The position numbers were made by a program, and so were the translations under genes. Under the pieces are notes generated by a model. The model had not been told where the DNA came from. It ran no database searches and saw nothing but the letters and a program-made list of their open reading frames with translations. Shown here piece by piece: positions 1 to 13,300 of a DNA stretch of 64,000 nucleotides (its first letter is position 1; each line of letters starts with the position of its first letter). Source of the DNA: Arenicola marina (taxonomy: Eukaryota; Annelida; Polychaeta; Arenicolidae); NCBI GenBank assembly GCA_964019135.1, contig OZ025264.1:3628827-3692826 (forward strand). Direction: 5' to 3'.

Positions 1-1131
1 CACAGTAAATCAGTGGAGGGGGGAGGGCGGGGGGGGATGGGGGGCCCATAACATTAGTATACGTTGTGCCCTCCGCCCCCCCGGCCGGTGTACACTCATA
101 ATGGCCAAATGGTCAAACGGCTGAAGGATTTAAGGGGGAGGAAGGGGGTGGGGGTGTAGCGGGCCAGCAGATCGGAGTCTGCCGTGCCTCGACGATTGGG
201 TGTCAGCCTCGGCTTCCTGAGGGAATATCACTTTTTGCACATTTTTGGGGGAATCCCTTAGAGCCCCATAATGAGCATGGATAATGCAGATTTTTGCACA
301 CAGCCAATTTATCGCGGGGAGCACCGTAATGAGCATTGACAACGCAGATTTTAATGGTAATGATGGTGTAGAGCATGGATTTTTGTGGATATTCACACAG
401 CCCAAATTTCATGCACTCTCGTTTATGATTATGAATTCTCATTTAATTTTTGGTTTTCACCCATTTACTGGCGGATATAGAGTTAACTTGTATAGCCAAT
501 TGAGAACAGCATTATAACAATCCACAACAGAATGCCACATCCTTTGATAACAACTTGTTAAATTCACTGGCTTATCTATTTAGTTTCGACTTGCCTGCCA
601 TCTGGAACTGGTAGTCCTTTGATAACAACTCCATAGTCACAGTGGCATGTAATTAAATCCTGGCTTCTTCTTTGCCAAAGCTGTCTTTAGCGGTTGTCAC
701 TGTCTAATTGCCTAAACTAAAGGTTTAAATACAGCAATCCAACCAATTGGTTGATTATGGATATCATAGATAAATTGGGTATAAGAGGAGTTGTTGGTCT
801 TTGTTAAATCTCTATAAACTTTCGCTGCCTATTCTTCCATACAATCGATCACACCAACCCAGACCCTTGTATACAACTCCACAATAGTCTCGCGGCCACT
901 CTGGCGAGACAGACTGAACAACAACACTCAACAGACAGTCCAATCGCCGCAGGCTAATCCCCTCCCCCCACTCAATCGCCACGGACCAATTTCCATCGCG
1001 GCTCAACCAACCCCAACCACCCCCCCATCCACCTATGATAGGGGGTGGTAAGAGCGACTCGGCCGTTATGCCGTTCGGCCATTATGCATAGCTATAACAT
1101 TCCCCCGGCCTCCCCCCTCCACTGATTTACA
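1..1131. mobile_element. element with imperfect terminal inverted repeats
   Basis: The left edge (AAATCAGTGGAGGGGGGAGG from about 7) recurs inverted near 1105-1131. A second matching pair, CATAATGGCC near 98 and its inverse near 1076-1088, suggests terminal repeats of roughly 75-120 bases with gaps. No transposase reading frame was recognised, so it looks like a non-autonomous DNA transposon. It may start before the window. Confidence 0.45.
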
Positions 1132-1599
1132 CTGTTTACTGTCCCAGTGCCAGTGGATGTGCCTGTGCCAAAAAGTGACGTGTCACTTTCATATTGACAA
1201 AAATCATGCAATTTTTAGCAGATTTTGACCAAATCTGTATTTATATGATTGTGAAACCTTAACTTAAAAAGCAACAAACAGAATGATACAAAGTATTTAG
1301 TTTGTTGGTCCCTATACTTACAAAAAGTGCCAATAAAAGCGATAACAGACCCCACGGGTCCGCCATCATGACTGGCTCAACGAAAGATTCGCTAGGTGGA
1401 GCTCCGTCGGCTAGTCGTAATGTGAGGAGAGAGCTCCCTCTGCTGGCAGAGTGCGCGGGGCTAACATGGCGCCTAAATACCAAAAAGTCGTATTGCTTCC
1501 AGCTGAATAATATTTGTCCGCCAGTGAAGACTGAATAATCTTGTGATGCTGCTGTTCCGTGAGAAAACCACACGTTCTTATATGTTATGTATTTTGTGA

Positions 1600-2075
1600 G
1601 CGCATCACTGAGACCGTAACGTAGGCCAAACTTGGCCAAATTCCGGGATAGGCCTATACCGTTTACGCGTTTTTTCTTGTTGCTTCTGAACCTCTTTCAA
1701 ATAACATTTGGTCCGGTAGGTATAGTGCTTGATGAGCGTCGGAGGTATCTTAATTGTCATAGCCACTAGCCTTCGACACGCCAATGCCTCTAAGTACGGT
1801 GTATGTTTCGTGGTTAATTACTGCCTAAAAGTTAAAAGCTTACGTCATGTTTTGGTTACCGTCCCGTTTATAGCCATACCGCATTAATATTTTATGGCCT
1901 TTGTGATAAAGTAGGGGTTCGTCTCTTGGTTGATCACTGACCGAGTATGTAATCTCGTTGGCCTGTCTATCACTCACCGAGACCGTACCGTAGGCCAAAT
2001 ATGGCCCAAATCCCGGATATACCGCTTATTTCTTTTTCTTGTTGCTTCTGAAACTTTTTTAACTTTCTTTTTCAC
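1600..2075. repeat. two diverged direct copies about 370 bases apart
   Basis: Segments near 1605-1705 and 1972-2060 share the order GAGACCGTA, GTAGGCCAAA, CCGGATA, ATACCG, TTTTTCTTGTTGCTTCTGAA. This is a diverged direct repeat of about 90 bases. Function and family are unknown. No gene was recognised between them. Confidence 0.55.
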
Positions 2076-3700
2076 AAAAGGTAAAGCAGAAAACAAGTTT
2101 GGGCAATTCATTTTCTCTTTACCATTTTGAAACATGAAACAGCAAAAAACATTAAAAAGCAAAAGAGGTAATATATAGTCATCAGAAGCCGTTTGCCGTT
2201 TGCACAACTCGTTCATTTCCGTGAAAGCTCCTATCAGAATTATCCTTCATACGCGAAAATTGAAAAGGAATCTAATCGATGATATGTTCGCAGTTTGACC
2301 TCAAATACATTACTGTTTAGTACGTATTTACTGTGCTGCTACATGGTACCGTACCGGAAGATTGATTCGAACTATGTTTTCCTTTTTGATTGAGGTCAAA
2401 GGCATGAAGCGCTTTGTACTTTGACTCCGTGTTATTTTGAAATATTTCTAAAATTTTGCGCCGAAAATACTAACTTTAACTAAAACGACCCTCTAAAACC
2501 ATTTAATTGTGACCCTGCACCGTTGAGGTCAAGCGTGAGATTGGCGGGGGGCAAGGGTGGTGTGAAGAACAAGCTCCGTCTGGTGGCAAAGTGGAGCTAT
2601 ACATCAATTGTTGACATGGCGTGTGAAAAATTTCACGTAGATTGCCCGAGTTGTCAAAGGGATCTTAATTCTTACGCTGACATATCAGTAACGCTAAAGC
2701 AAAATGGATGCAAGGAAGCAATATTTGCATTTGTGATGTGCTTGCCGGGTGTACTTGTTGGTCATTGTAAACTTAATTATTTATATCTGTTGATGAATGA
2801 AGGTTTTAATTTTTGAAATCCCCATTTGATAACATCTTGCGTTTTCTACTTCACATAATGATAGGTACATATATACACAGACCCAGTGACCTATATTGCT
2901 TTACTGTTTCCAAACGGTTCTTTTCCCCTTTTCTTCCTGAATTCCCAGACTATAGATATCTGCAATTCCAATGGCCAATCGTATCTGCAGTGGCACCATC
3001 TAGCGGGCGGCGGGGGCTACAGGTCAAAGTATAGAACAGTCTCATGATTATAATTAAGCTGTGGGTAGATCGACCGAGAGAGAACCAGTAAGTGTTATAC
3101 ATATGGATTTCACACTGTTATTGTGTCGTGATTTGTGTATTTGGGTTCACCAAATTTTGTACTGTATATGGAAATTGGGCCTTCTGTTCGGGGTATCTGT
3201 TGAAGATGAAGGATGATGAAAATGTCATCGTCTTAAGGTCACACACCGATAGGTCGTGCGTAGAAAAGTATATACCGTCAAGTAGTGCCTAAAATATGGT
3301 CGTATATCAGGGTTATATGGTTACTTATTATTTCTGTCTTTGCATATATTGTTTTTTTTTACTAATGTTTGGCCAGGATAATGCCTGTTTAATTTATCTG
3401 TGACGTATTTAACCATGCATGCGGATGTTGCGGGTGCGTGGTTCGGTCGACCTCATCACATGCTGATTCGCAGGGTCTGTAATTTTCAGCGGGTTGCGCT
3501 AAGGTGAGGTGTCATACTATGGGCTGTAGCAAAAAATATCGCACGTCAACCTATGTTCTGCTTGTTTTTCAAATAAAGCTGGATACGTGCTCTATAATTT
3601 CCTTTGGCCCACAGTCAAACATGGTTACCGATTTTTCTCTTGCATGGGGTGGAAAATTTGGGATTTTTCATTGCTTATCATGGGGATGGTTTCTATTGCT
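2076..3700. other. 5' flank without recognised feature
   Basis: AT-rich, non-repetitive sequence. Short open frames here (for example near 2523-2816 and 3092-3292) have no recognisable motif and no coding-like composition. I see no gene, and no promoter that can be supported from sequence alone. Confidence 0.5.
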
Positions 3701-3707
3701 GTGTAAC

Positions 3708-4120
3708 CTTAAAGTTGCATGTCGAGTTATTTCCCGCCAAAACTAAGCCTAGGCGAAATTTATATCAAAATTTGCAGAAAACTCGATTGTTTCATTCTAT
3801 AAATTCAGAAACCTGATAAACATCGCCGTTTCGGCTGTGGTGTGGCAAACGTGTCTATCCCGGGACACCACAGAACTCGGTCGCGGCACTGCTACTTATA
3901 TCAAAGCATCGCGAAGCACACAAACTGATGACGTTTACCACTAAAATGAAAACTTGTGGTAAATTGATATCACGGACAAGGCTAAGAGACACTATTTGGC
4001 AGTCTGGTATGGGTGGAGTATAGATATAAGAAGTCTTGAATGATGCAAGGACTGATTCTTATATATATTTTGACCTCATTAGTTTTGGCGGGAAAGAGCT
4101 CGACATGTAACTTTAAAAGA
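3708..4120. mobile_element. fold-back repeat with short arms
   Basis: AAAGTTGCATGTCGAG and CCCGCCAAAACT (3711-3744) recur inverted at 4081-4116 with few changes. About 330 bases lie between the arms. This resembles a small non-autonomous DNA element; no coding capacity is seen. Confidence 0.4.
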
Positions 4121-4178
4121 TTAACCTCCATGCATGTGCTTTGACTGTCAGTGTCACCACTGTATAGCACTGTAGTGG

Positions 4179-4204
4179 CCCCCCCCCCCCCCCGGGGGGG
4201 GGGG
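4179..4204. repeat. C15 followed by G11
   Basis: A run of 15 C is directly followed by 11 G, so each strand carries a perfect self-complementary homopolymer hairpin of up to 11 pairs. Confidence 0.95.
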
Positions 4205-4985
4205 TTCTAGTAAGGGGTCCACGTATGGGGGGCAGGGCCGAGAGATATCACATAGTCTGCTCAACGAACTTCCTTTACCGACTTACCGGGCCGGAGCCGC
4301 AGTGGAGCCTCGCAGCTGCAGTCTGCGGATATCATAGGCCTACATGTGTTTTCGGTATTTATAATTACGAAGACGTAATGCAAACAAAATATATTATATT
4401 ATTTGTATCGATCTATAGGGAACTTACAACAATTTGAAACACATACAAATATTATCCATTAAGTTAAATGGTACTTTTTGATAGGTTTGCATGCTATTAT
4501 TAAGCTTATGTATTTTGGCTAGTCACATGCTTGAGAATAAGTTATTCTCCGGAAGTGCCTATTTTAAGTGCATGCGCACTGGTTGAATTTGATCAACCCA
4601 TCTCCTAATGGAAGTTTGTTTTGTTTATACAATTTTCAGTCCTAAATTGCTAAATGGCAATCAAATCAGTAGTGAGGTTGTGATAACATAGACTACACAC
4701 ATACTCCCGTACGTATATTCAAGATTTACACTTTTATGTCAAAATAAACAACTTATAGACTCAACTCGTAGGCCTACAATTGCTGGCCCCAATTGCTGCT
4801 GTCTATTTTTAATATAATAATTTTACTTTCAAAGTTTCAGGTATTTATAGGGCTGTGCCTATTTGTACCAATAAGCTGATTTGCTGTTCATACAGCACCA
4901 CTGATTATGTGGCCATTTAGCCCTGTTGCATGCCCCTACCTGGCTTATCTGCTCTGGCATGTCTGGGGGGTTCCGTCTGGGGAGC
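4205..4985. other. 5' flank without recognised feature
   Basis: AT-rich single-copy-looking sequence. No gene, repeat or regulatory element could be supported. Confidence 0.5.
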
Positions 4986-5600
4986 GGGCCGGAGGGCCAT
5001 GAAGTAAATATTCAAATTTAGTGTTGATTAAAAAATGTGCACTCTTCGGGCGGCTACTACAGAAATATAGACAAATAAACGGTCCTTATCAATGTGTCAA
5101 GTTGTTCTTCATATCTTTATAGTTCTGTCGGCAAAGTAATTGAATACATACAAATGTGATCACTTTTTGTGCTTGCAAAACTTTCCAACAACAATTTTTT
5201 ACAACTTCTCCTCACAGCTATGTCACTGTTACGTCACAGTTCTCATTGATCTCCCTGCAGACGGAGCTCGTTCCTCACATCACACTTTTCCCTAGGACTA
5301 TGGCGTAAGCATAACGCCCTCTGCCGGGAGATGACAAGAACTGTGACGTAATAGCAACAGGGCCGTGAGGAGAAGTTGTTAAAAATTGTTGTTGGAAAGT
5401 TTTGCAAATACGAAAAGTGATCACATTTGTATGTAGATCTATTCAATCACTTTGCCGACGGAACTATAAAGGTATGAAGAACAACTTGACACATGGATAA
5501 GGACCGTGCATCTGTCTACTTTTCTGTAGTCGCCGCCCGAAGAGTGCACATTTTTTAATCAACACTAAATTTGAATATTTACTTCATGGCCCTCCGGCCC
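4986..5600. mobile_element. long fold-back (hairpin) element
   Basis: Two arms of about 280 bases, 4986-5265 and 5315-5600, are inverted copies of each other at roughly 90% identity. The outer ends read GGGCCGGAGGGCCATGAAG and its inverse. The short middle (about 50 bases) has no coding capacity. This is the build of a fold-back transposon or a MITE with long inverted repeats. No clear target duplication was found. Confidence 0.7.
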
Positions 5601-7122
5601 AACTGTGCAGCCAGGGTGGAAACAGGGGAGGCTCACACTGGGGTCAAAATGGATTAATTGGCATTCTTTGATAACAACTCCCAACTTGAAAGAGATCCAG
5701 TGACTTTTCTACACAATATTTTATAGACATTTACAAGATATACCTTTCTGGGATTTGATTGTTCACCCCCCTAGCTACCTCCTCCCCCCATCCATACTAA
5801 GGGTGTAGGGAGACCATACAGCCATTCTGGTAGTACAGACATCATGTCTATAGACCATCTGCAACCTACTAACCCGCTGTAGAGCCAATCAGGGCCATGT
5901 CATTTGATGGTCCAGCCCCCCCTCCCCCAAATGACCCTGCTAACTGAGTCCAAGTTATATACAAATAGGACAAAAGGCTATTATTACTAGTTGATTTTCA
6001 TGTTAATTTGTCCAACAGCATTAAATCTGAAGGCAGCTAAAATTCTGTAATCTGACACGAACCACCCTTTGGCCTCTTTAATAGATAATCATTGCCATAG
6101 TTATATGGCGTAGAACAAGAACAATGAAGCATGACATCACACATAAAGGAATTGTGGATATTGATTTAAATGGCCTGCCTAGTTGCCTAGCTAAGCTTGC
6201 AGCTTCTTGGTCACAACATACTGATATTTACTTATATGGTGTAAAGAAGGTGACTGGCTCACAAGATCTGGGTAGGCCTGTAAGCACTAAACATTTTACT
6301 TCAAACGTTGTATGCGAATTAAACCAAGAAAATAATGAGACCTGTTAACACCCAGCACATATATGAGGTTAACTAGAACTTAAATTTAACTCATGATAAT
6401 AGTAATAGTGCAAGTTTTGCAAGGTGTTAGATATTTTATTGGCCCTTCATCAAGCTCTAGCAGCCCTTCAAAATTGGCGGGCTGCTTCAGCTTGCTGTCA
6501 GGCCAATAAAATTGCGTAACGCCCAGCTAACTAATGCTATTACCAAAAATAATGCTGCATAGTATATTCACTCGGCTTTATGCAGATTGATGTGAATCAT
6601 TCCTTACATAGGAATGATATGGCAGACTATATTTGTTCGGCACACACTATGCTCTCTATAGATTAAAGTGAATAATACCGCTCGCTAAAACAAGAATTAC
6701 CACAAGTTGCATGGTTTATTCATACAAACCCTGTATCAATAGCCACTACATGTTTTTAAGCTGTGTTAAACTTAAGACTTAAGCTGCTCAAAGCCCTTCG
6801 CTAATGGTTACATTGCTAATGGTTACACCTTGCTACCACTCCCTACTTATGGAAAAACTAAACATTTCAGGCATATCTTGGCAAAAGAAGGTAATAAGTG
6901 CTGACATTTTAGCCAAGGCCACTCCATAAAGTATTTTGGTTCTTATCAAACAAAGTTATCTTTACTGGCTTGGGCAATACGTGCCGAAGGATGCATCCAA
7001 ATTTATATGCATTGTGGCAAATTTGCCACCAGATAAAGCAAAAACAATGGTGTCAAATGTGACATAAACGTACTTAAGTCTTAACGAAATGGGGAGGGAA
7101 ATTAATCCCTATTCTATGTTAG
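5601..7122. other. 5' flank upstream of MEGF8 exon 1
   Basis: No gene recognised. Near 5640-5830 short blocks (CTTTGATAACAACT, CCCCCATCCA) are shared with the element at 1-1131, so a related fragment is likely. At about 6434-6525 lies a roughly 90-base imperfect hairpin with arms TTTTATTGGCC and GGCCAATAAAA. The promoter and any untranslated first exon of MEGF8 should be in or before this stretch but cannot be placed. Confidence 0.45.
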
Positions 7123-7170
7123 GTATGTTTTCATGTGACTCCAGCATGCATATGCAGTGACGACAGAGGG

Positions 7171-7372
7171 ATGAGACAACAGAGAAGCATGCTCTTTCAT
7201 GGGTGGTGCCACATCCTTGTGGAGATTACCCTGCTTCTCCTGGCCACATCCATTCATGATGGCCTGGTGCTAGCATGCAGTGGGAGGAAAGTGCTGAATG
7301 CTACATCAGGCATTATCACTGATGGCACTGGCACATACCCTGCTTCGGCTGACTGCGAGTGGCTTATTGTTG
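7171..7372 (+). CDS. MEGF8: MEGF8 exon 1: signal peptide and start of CUB1
   Basis: Codons 1-67, donor GTAAGT, phase 1. ATG at 7171 is the first in frame after a TAG at 7120; a second ATG at 7189 (MLFHGW) is an alternative start. A hydrophobic stretch (ITLLLLATSI) fits a signal peptide, with cleavage probably just before ACSGRK. The CUB start ends in DCEWLIV, as in human MEGF8 (CEWLIE). A TAG/GTATG at 7120-7127 could be a 3' splice site, so an untranslated upstream exon is possible. Confidence 0.82.
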
Positions 7373-10300
7373 GTAAGTAGATAACATTTCATTTACCATA
7401 CCACAAGACAAAGTGTGTTTTGCTAATATGGTAGTGAAATTCACATATTTTATAAAATATTTGTCCCATATATCATTACCGAGTGCATTGCACAGTAAAC
7501 TCAAAGTGATTCTCACATGTCATAGCAATTGGTTTGCAACTGCAAATGCCATCTGGACAATTGTTAAGTTTTATCACAACCAGATAAAACATTTGTTAAA
7601 TGTCCCAAGAACTGGGTATATTGTGATGCAGTGATGTGTGCATTATATTAAACAATGTCTTTGCAGTAACAGACAACAATAAGTTCATCTCACTGGATTT
7701 TGTGTCCATGGAAACAGAGTGTTCCTACGACTACCTGTTTGTTTATGATGGCCTGTCCTATGAGAGTCCATTGTTGGGGTCATTCAGTGGGAAGACCTTG
7801 CCAGACAAACTTCTTGCTCAGTCAGGTCATGTAAGTATGCGGCTCTAAATTTCCTACCATTGCTCTACAATTAGTTTTCTGATAAACTTCCTCTAGTCTT
7901 TTGGCATGCACCTCTTTATTGTTATTAATTTTTTTACAGCTTATGTTTGATCCCTCTGAATCACATTAATATCAGTATCTCTTGATTCCCGTAAAAATAT
8001 TAGCCTATTAGAACATATTGCCCACTGTTATTCTTGGTCCATCTTCTGTGATAAATTTTTCACGAAATTGACTATTGTATAACTAATTAGGTGAGTAATA
8101 AAGAAACAATGTTTCACCGTAGCATGGAAGAACGACCGTTTTTATGTTGTGCCACTCCCTTTGTTTGGGACTAGGCAGCATTATGTACTTGGCATTTATA
8201 AACCATGAAGATTTGTCTTTATCAAGTGATTTCCTTTTGCAGATGTTGATACATTTCTACAGTGACAGGAACTATATGTTAAATGGATTTCTAGCCAAAT
8301 ACTCCGTGACTTCTTGTCCTTTTAACTGCACCGATGATCGTGGCACGTGCAACGCTGAGAGCCATGCCTGTGCCTGTGGTGTCGGCTACCTCGGCCGAGG
8401 CTGCGAAATGCTCGCCTGCCCTGATGGGTGCGGTGGCCATGGCAGCTGCAACATTACAATGCAAAGATGTGACTGCGACAGCGGTTACTTAGGTTACGAC
8501 TGTACGCTCTCTGACGTCACGACTTCAGACGCCGGTCATTGGTCGGTTGTGAGACCGTCGGGACTTTCGGTGCGAACCGGCCACGCGGGAGTCTACGTCG
8601 CACAACAGCGCTGTTTGTACGTCTTCGGGGGAAATAATCTCAACGCGTTTCTGGACGATTTAATGAGATACTGCTTTGCTCAAGGAGGAGGGGGAGGTAC
8701 CGGTGCGAGCGGGAGGTGGGAACAGATGGGTATACAAGGGGTCCACTGGCCCCCCGCACGACATGGCCACGCCATGGTTCAGTGGAGGGACAATCTCCTC
8801 ATGTTCGGAGGGATACTGGCCAACGGATCCCACGATAACGCCTTATGGGTGTACGACACGGACGCAGGCACGTGGTCTCAGCATGCGCTCGCCTCGGCGC
8901 CCAGTGGGGTGGCCCACCACACGCTCACGACGGTCGAGGAGACCTGGCTCTATCTCTTCGGCGGCCAAACGGAGCGCGGTGATTTCATCTCTGATATGTA
9001 CCGCATTGAGTTGGCCTCGTTATCGCGGTGGGAGCGAGTGGACGTGAGGCGCGGTAAGGAGGCCAATCACCGCCTGGTGGGTCACTCGGCCGTGTATCAC
9101 TCCGCGTCGCGCTCCTTGCTCATCTACGGCGGCCTGACGCCCGACTACGCGCGCTTCCCGAAGCGCAGCAGCTCTGTCCACGCCTTCCACGTGGACGAGA
9201 ACTTCTGGAGCGAGATTCACTACGATCTGGAAGAGAAGTGGGATCCCAAGGACCGCGCCTTCCACTCGGCGGTGATCTTGGGCAACTATATGGTGATCTA
9301 CGGCGGAAACTCGCACATCCACCACCACGAGGAGGTGTGTTATGACGGCGAGGTGTACTTCTACCACCTGGGGTGTCACCGCTGGGTCCTCAGGAGCAGC
9401 CTGGAGAAGCCGTACAGAGGTAAGTGAGCCGCACAGTGCTACACAGCCGTGCCCAGCCGATGCTCTTGCGATTCCCGACTATAGGTCGTGATCACGGTGG
9501 GCGCGCTTTTTGAGCGTTTTGTCTCTCTCTCTCGCTCAGAGACAACGGTATCGACTGGTTATCCGGCGATCCCTGAGTCTAACACAAACCTAAAGCCTAA
9601 CCTTAACATTAGCACAGCATTGAGCCAGTCGAAAGCTCAGTGTCTCTGTCGCACACAGTGATCGCGATTTATAATCGGATGTCGCACATGTTCGTCATTA
9701 TCATCCCAGCGTGCACGAGTATGAACACAACACCTGGTTTGAAGTGAGGGAGGCTAGGGCTGCTTCAGTTTGCTCATGTGGCCACGGTCAGCCTTGAAAC
9801 TATAACAAGTCATTTATTCATATACGGGTGTCCTGTGTACATGTATTAAACACACCCATGCTTAGCCAGCCGATATACCGATACTCGGTATGGAATGTAT
9901 TGTTGAAGGAGATATTCACATTGCATGCTTCCTTCCTTTGTATGATAAGGCATTATTGACATTCCAGGTGCTTGTTGAAAACGCTGAATAACAAATAGAA
10001 AGGGTATCATTTGGTAAACGACCGGTCATCGATAAATACAACAGGAGTTCTTCTTGTCTGCTGCTTCTATCTCTTCCACTTCCGCTTAGCCACTCTTGAC
10101 GGCACGGTACGATTAATTGTATTCATCTTGCAGAAGTGCCCAGCGAACCACCCAAAGGCCGGTTTTCCACAGTAGTCACCGCTGCCTTCAATAATGTGTT
10201 GCTGATCACTGGAGGGTACCGCGGCAATGTGCTCGGCGACCTCATGGCCTACACGGTTCCCAAAGCCGTGGCTCGCAGCGAGGTGAATGGCCCACTAAAT

Positions 10301-13300
10301 GGCCTCTCTTTATAGAAATCGTACATCGTATAACTTAAACCAAAACAAAGCTGCAACTCCATCGTCTTTCGCAGACGGACGGATGCCAACCACGATGAAA
10401 TGGCTAAGAGTTCCAAAGTGTAATGACGAATAGATGCGAGTGTGAATCTGAGATGATTCCCTCATTTGTTGAATGCAAATTGCTTGGAGGATATTTTCAT
10501 TTCGTTGACGATGAAGGGGTACAAGTGTGATATCTCGGCCCAGGCCCGGTGGATAAAAGACACCAAGCGCCTCGGGCCAAATGGGAATTTCCCTTTGGCC
10601 TAACGTGTAAGGTGTTCGCTCGGGATGCGAGGGTCGCCGGTTCGAAACCCGCCTAGAACTTTCTAGGGTAGAACCGGCGTCCATTCGGGCCTGGGACCAG
10701 AAATACTACACATGTACGTCTATATGAGCGATACTGTTAGATTAATCAGTCCTACATGTATATGTTATCATTAATGTCGTCATTTTACTTATTTATCACT
10801 TTTGCGCATTGTTGCGATCATCGACCTGTGCTGGACAATGCTACCAAACTAATCTGAAATCATACCATAGAATCCAATGCTTTGTCAATCCGTTGTTCTG
10901 AGTGTTTCTGCTAAAGCTCGCAATGTGGTTGTAGGGCGACGGCGTTGTGCTATCCGACCACTGCGACCTCCACCACGGCAACATGCAGTGCGAAGTGGAC
11001 CCGGAGTGTGTCTATTGCGAGCAGCCCAGCTTCCAGGATGCGGCCAAGTGCATACACCGCAGCAGAGCCAGAGTAAGTCACCTGACAGGGCCAGAGTAAG
11101 TCACCTGACAGGGCCAGAGTAAGTCACCTGACAGGGCCAGAGTAAGTCACCTGACAGGGCCAGAGTAAGTCACCTTACAGAGCCAGAGTAAATCACCTGA
11201 CAGGGCCAGAGTAAGTCACCTGACAGGGCCAGAGTAAGTCACCTGACAGTGCCAGAGTAAGTCACCTGACAGGGCCAGAGTAAGTCACCTGACAGGGCCA
11301 GAGTAAGTCACCTGACAGGGCCAGAGTAAGTCACCTGACAGGGCCAGAGTAAATCACCTGACAGGGCCAGAGTAAGTCACCTGACAGGGCCAGAGTAAGT
11401 CACCTGACAGAGCCAGAGTAAGTCACCTGACAGGGCCAGAGTAAGTCACCTGACAGGGCCAGAGTAAGTCACCTGACAGGGCCAGAGTAAGTCACCTGAC
11501 AGAGCCAGAGTAAGTCACCTCACAGAGCCAGAGTAAGTCACCTGACGGGGCCAGAGTAATTTACCTGACAGGGCCAGAGTAAGTCACCTGACAGGGCCAG
11601 AGTAAGTCACCTGACAGAGCCAGAGTAAGTCACCTGACAGGGCCAGAGTAAGTCATCTGACAGGGCCAGAGTAAGTCACCTGACAGGGCCAGAGTAAGTC
11701 ACCTGACAGGGCCAGAGAAAGTCACCTGACAGGGCCAAAGTAAGTCACCTGACAGGGCCAGAGTAAGTCACCTGACAGGGCCAGAGTAAGTCACCTGACA
11801 GCGCCAGAGTAAGTCACCTGACAGGGCCAGAGTAATTCACCTGACAGAGCCAGAGTAAGTCACCTGACAGGGCCAGAGTAAGTCACCTGACAGGGCTAGA
11901 GTAAGTCACCTGACAGGGCCAGAGTAAGTCACCTGACAGCCAAAGTCACCTGACGGAGCCAGAGTAAGTCACCTGACAGGGCCAGAGTAAGTCACCTGAC
12001 GGAGCCAGAGTAAGTCACCTGACAGGGCCAGAGTAGTTCACCTGACAGGGCCAGAGTAAGTCATCTGACAGTGCCAGAGTAAGTCACCCGACAGGGCCAG
12101 AGTAAGTCACCTGACAGGACCAGAGTAAGTCACCTGACAGGGCCAGAGTAAGTCACCTGACAGGGCCAGAGTAAGTCACCTGACAGAGCCAGAGTAAGTC
12201 ACCTAACAGGGCCAGAGTAAGTCACCTGACAAGGCCAGAGTAAGTCACCAGACAGGGCCAGAGTAAGTCACCTGACAGGGCCAGAGTAAATCACCTGACA
12301 GGGCCAGAGTAAGTCACCTGACAGGGCCAGAGTAAGTCACCTGACAGGGCCAGAGTAAGTCACCTGACAGAGCCAGAGTAAGTCACCTGACAGGGCCAGA
12401 GTAAGTCACCTGACAGGGCCAGAGTAAGTCACCTGACAGGGCCAGAGTAAGTCACCTGACAGAGCCAGAGTAAGTCACCTGACAGGGCCAGAGTAAGTCA
12501 CCTGACAGGGCCAGAGTAGTTCACCTGACAGGGCCAGAGTAAGTCACCAGGCAGGGCCAGAGTAAGTCACCTGACAGAGCCAGAGTAAGTCACCTGACAG
12601 GGCCAGAGTAAGTCACCTGACAGGGCCAGAGTAAATCACCTGACAGGGCCAGAGTAAGTCACCTGACAGGGCCAGAGTAAGTCACCTGACAGGGCCAGAG
12701 TAAGTCACCTGACAGAGCCAGAGTAAGTCACCTGACAAGGCCAGAGTAAGTCACCTGACAGTGCCAGAGTAAGTCACCTGACAGGGCCAGAGTAAGTCAC
12801 CTGACAGAGCCAGAGTAAGTCACCTGACAGGGCCAGAGTAAGTCACCTGACAGGGCCAGAGTAGTTCACCTGACAGGGCCAGAGTAAGTCACCAGGCAGG
12901 GCCAGAGTAAGTCACCTGACAGAGCCAGAGTAAGTCACCTGACAGGGCCAGAGTAAGTCACCTGACAGGGCCAGAGTAAATTACCTGACAGGGCCAGAGT
13001 AAGTCACCTGACAGAGCCAGAGTAATTCACCTGACGGAGCCAGAGTAAGTCACCTGACAGGGCCAGAGTAAATCACCTGACAGAGTCCAAGTAAGCCACT
13101 TTACAGAACCGGAGTAAATCACAGGCCTGTATTTCTCACTCACTGTCACTTAGCCCCCAAATTCTGTGTTCTACGCCATCCGAATGACACATGACCGCTC
13201 TGACGTCACTGTTTCTGTTGCCATGGCAGGAGTGCCGGAAGCTGGACGGAAAGGTTCCCGCGTGCCGAGGAATCTGCGCCGCCCTGCTGGACTGTGGCTC

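Noticed and set aside
1259-1639. 126-aa antisense frame with a hydrophobic stretch
   Set aside because: No recognisable domain, it overlaps other open frames, and composition is like the flanks.
6124-6348. 74-aa frame starting MKHDITHKG upstream of exon 1
   Set aside because: No recognised motif and no splice link to MEGF8. It could be part of a transcript but cannot be supported.
11067-13130. CRISPR-like look of a regular short-repeat array
   Set aside because: Units are directly contiguous with no unique spacers, and the host gene is a spliced animal gene.
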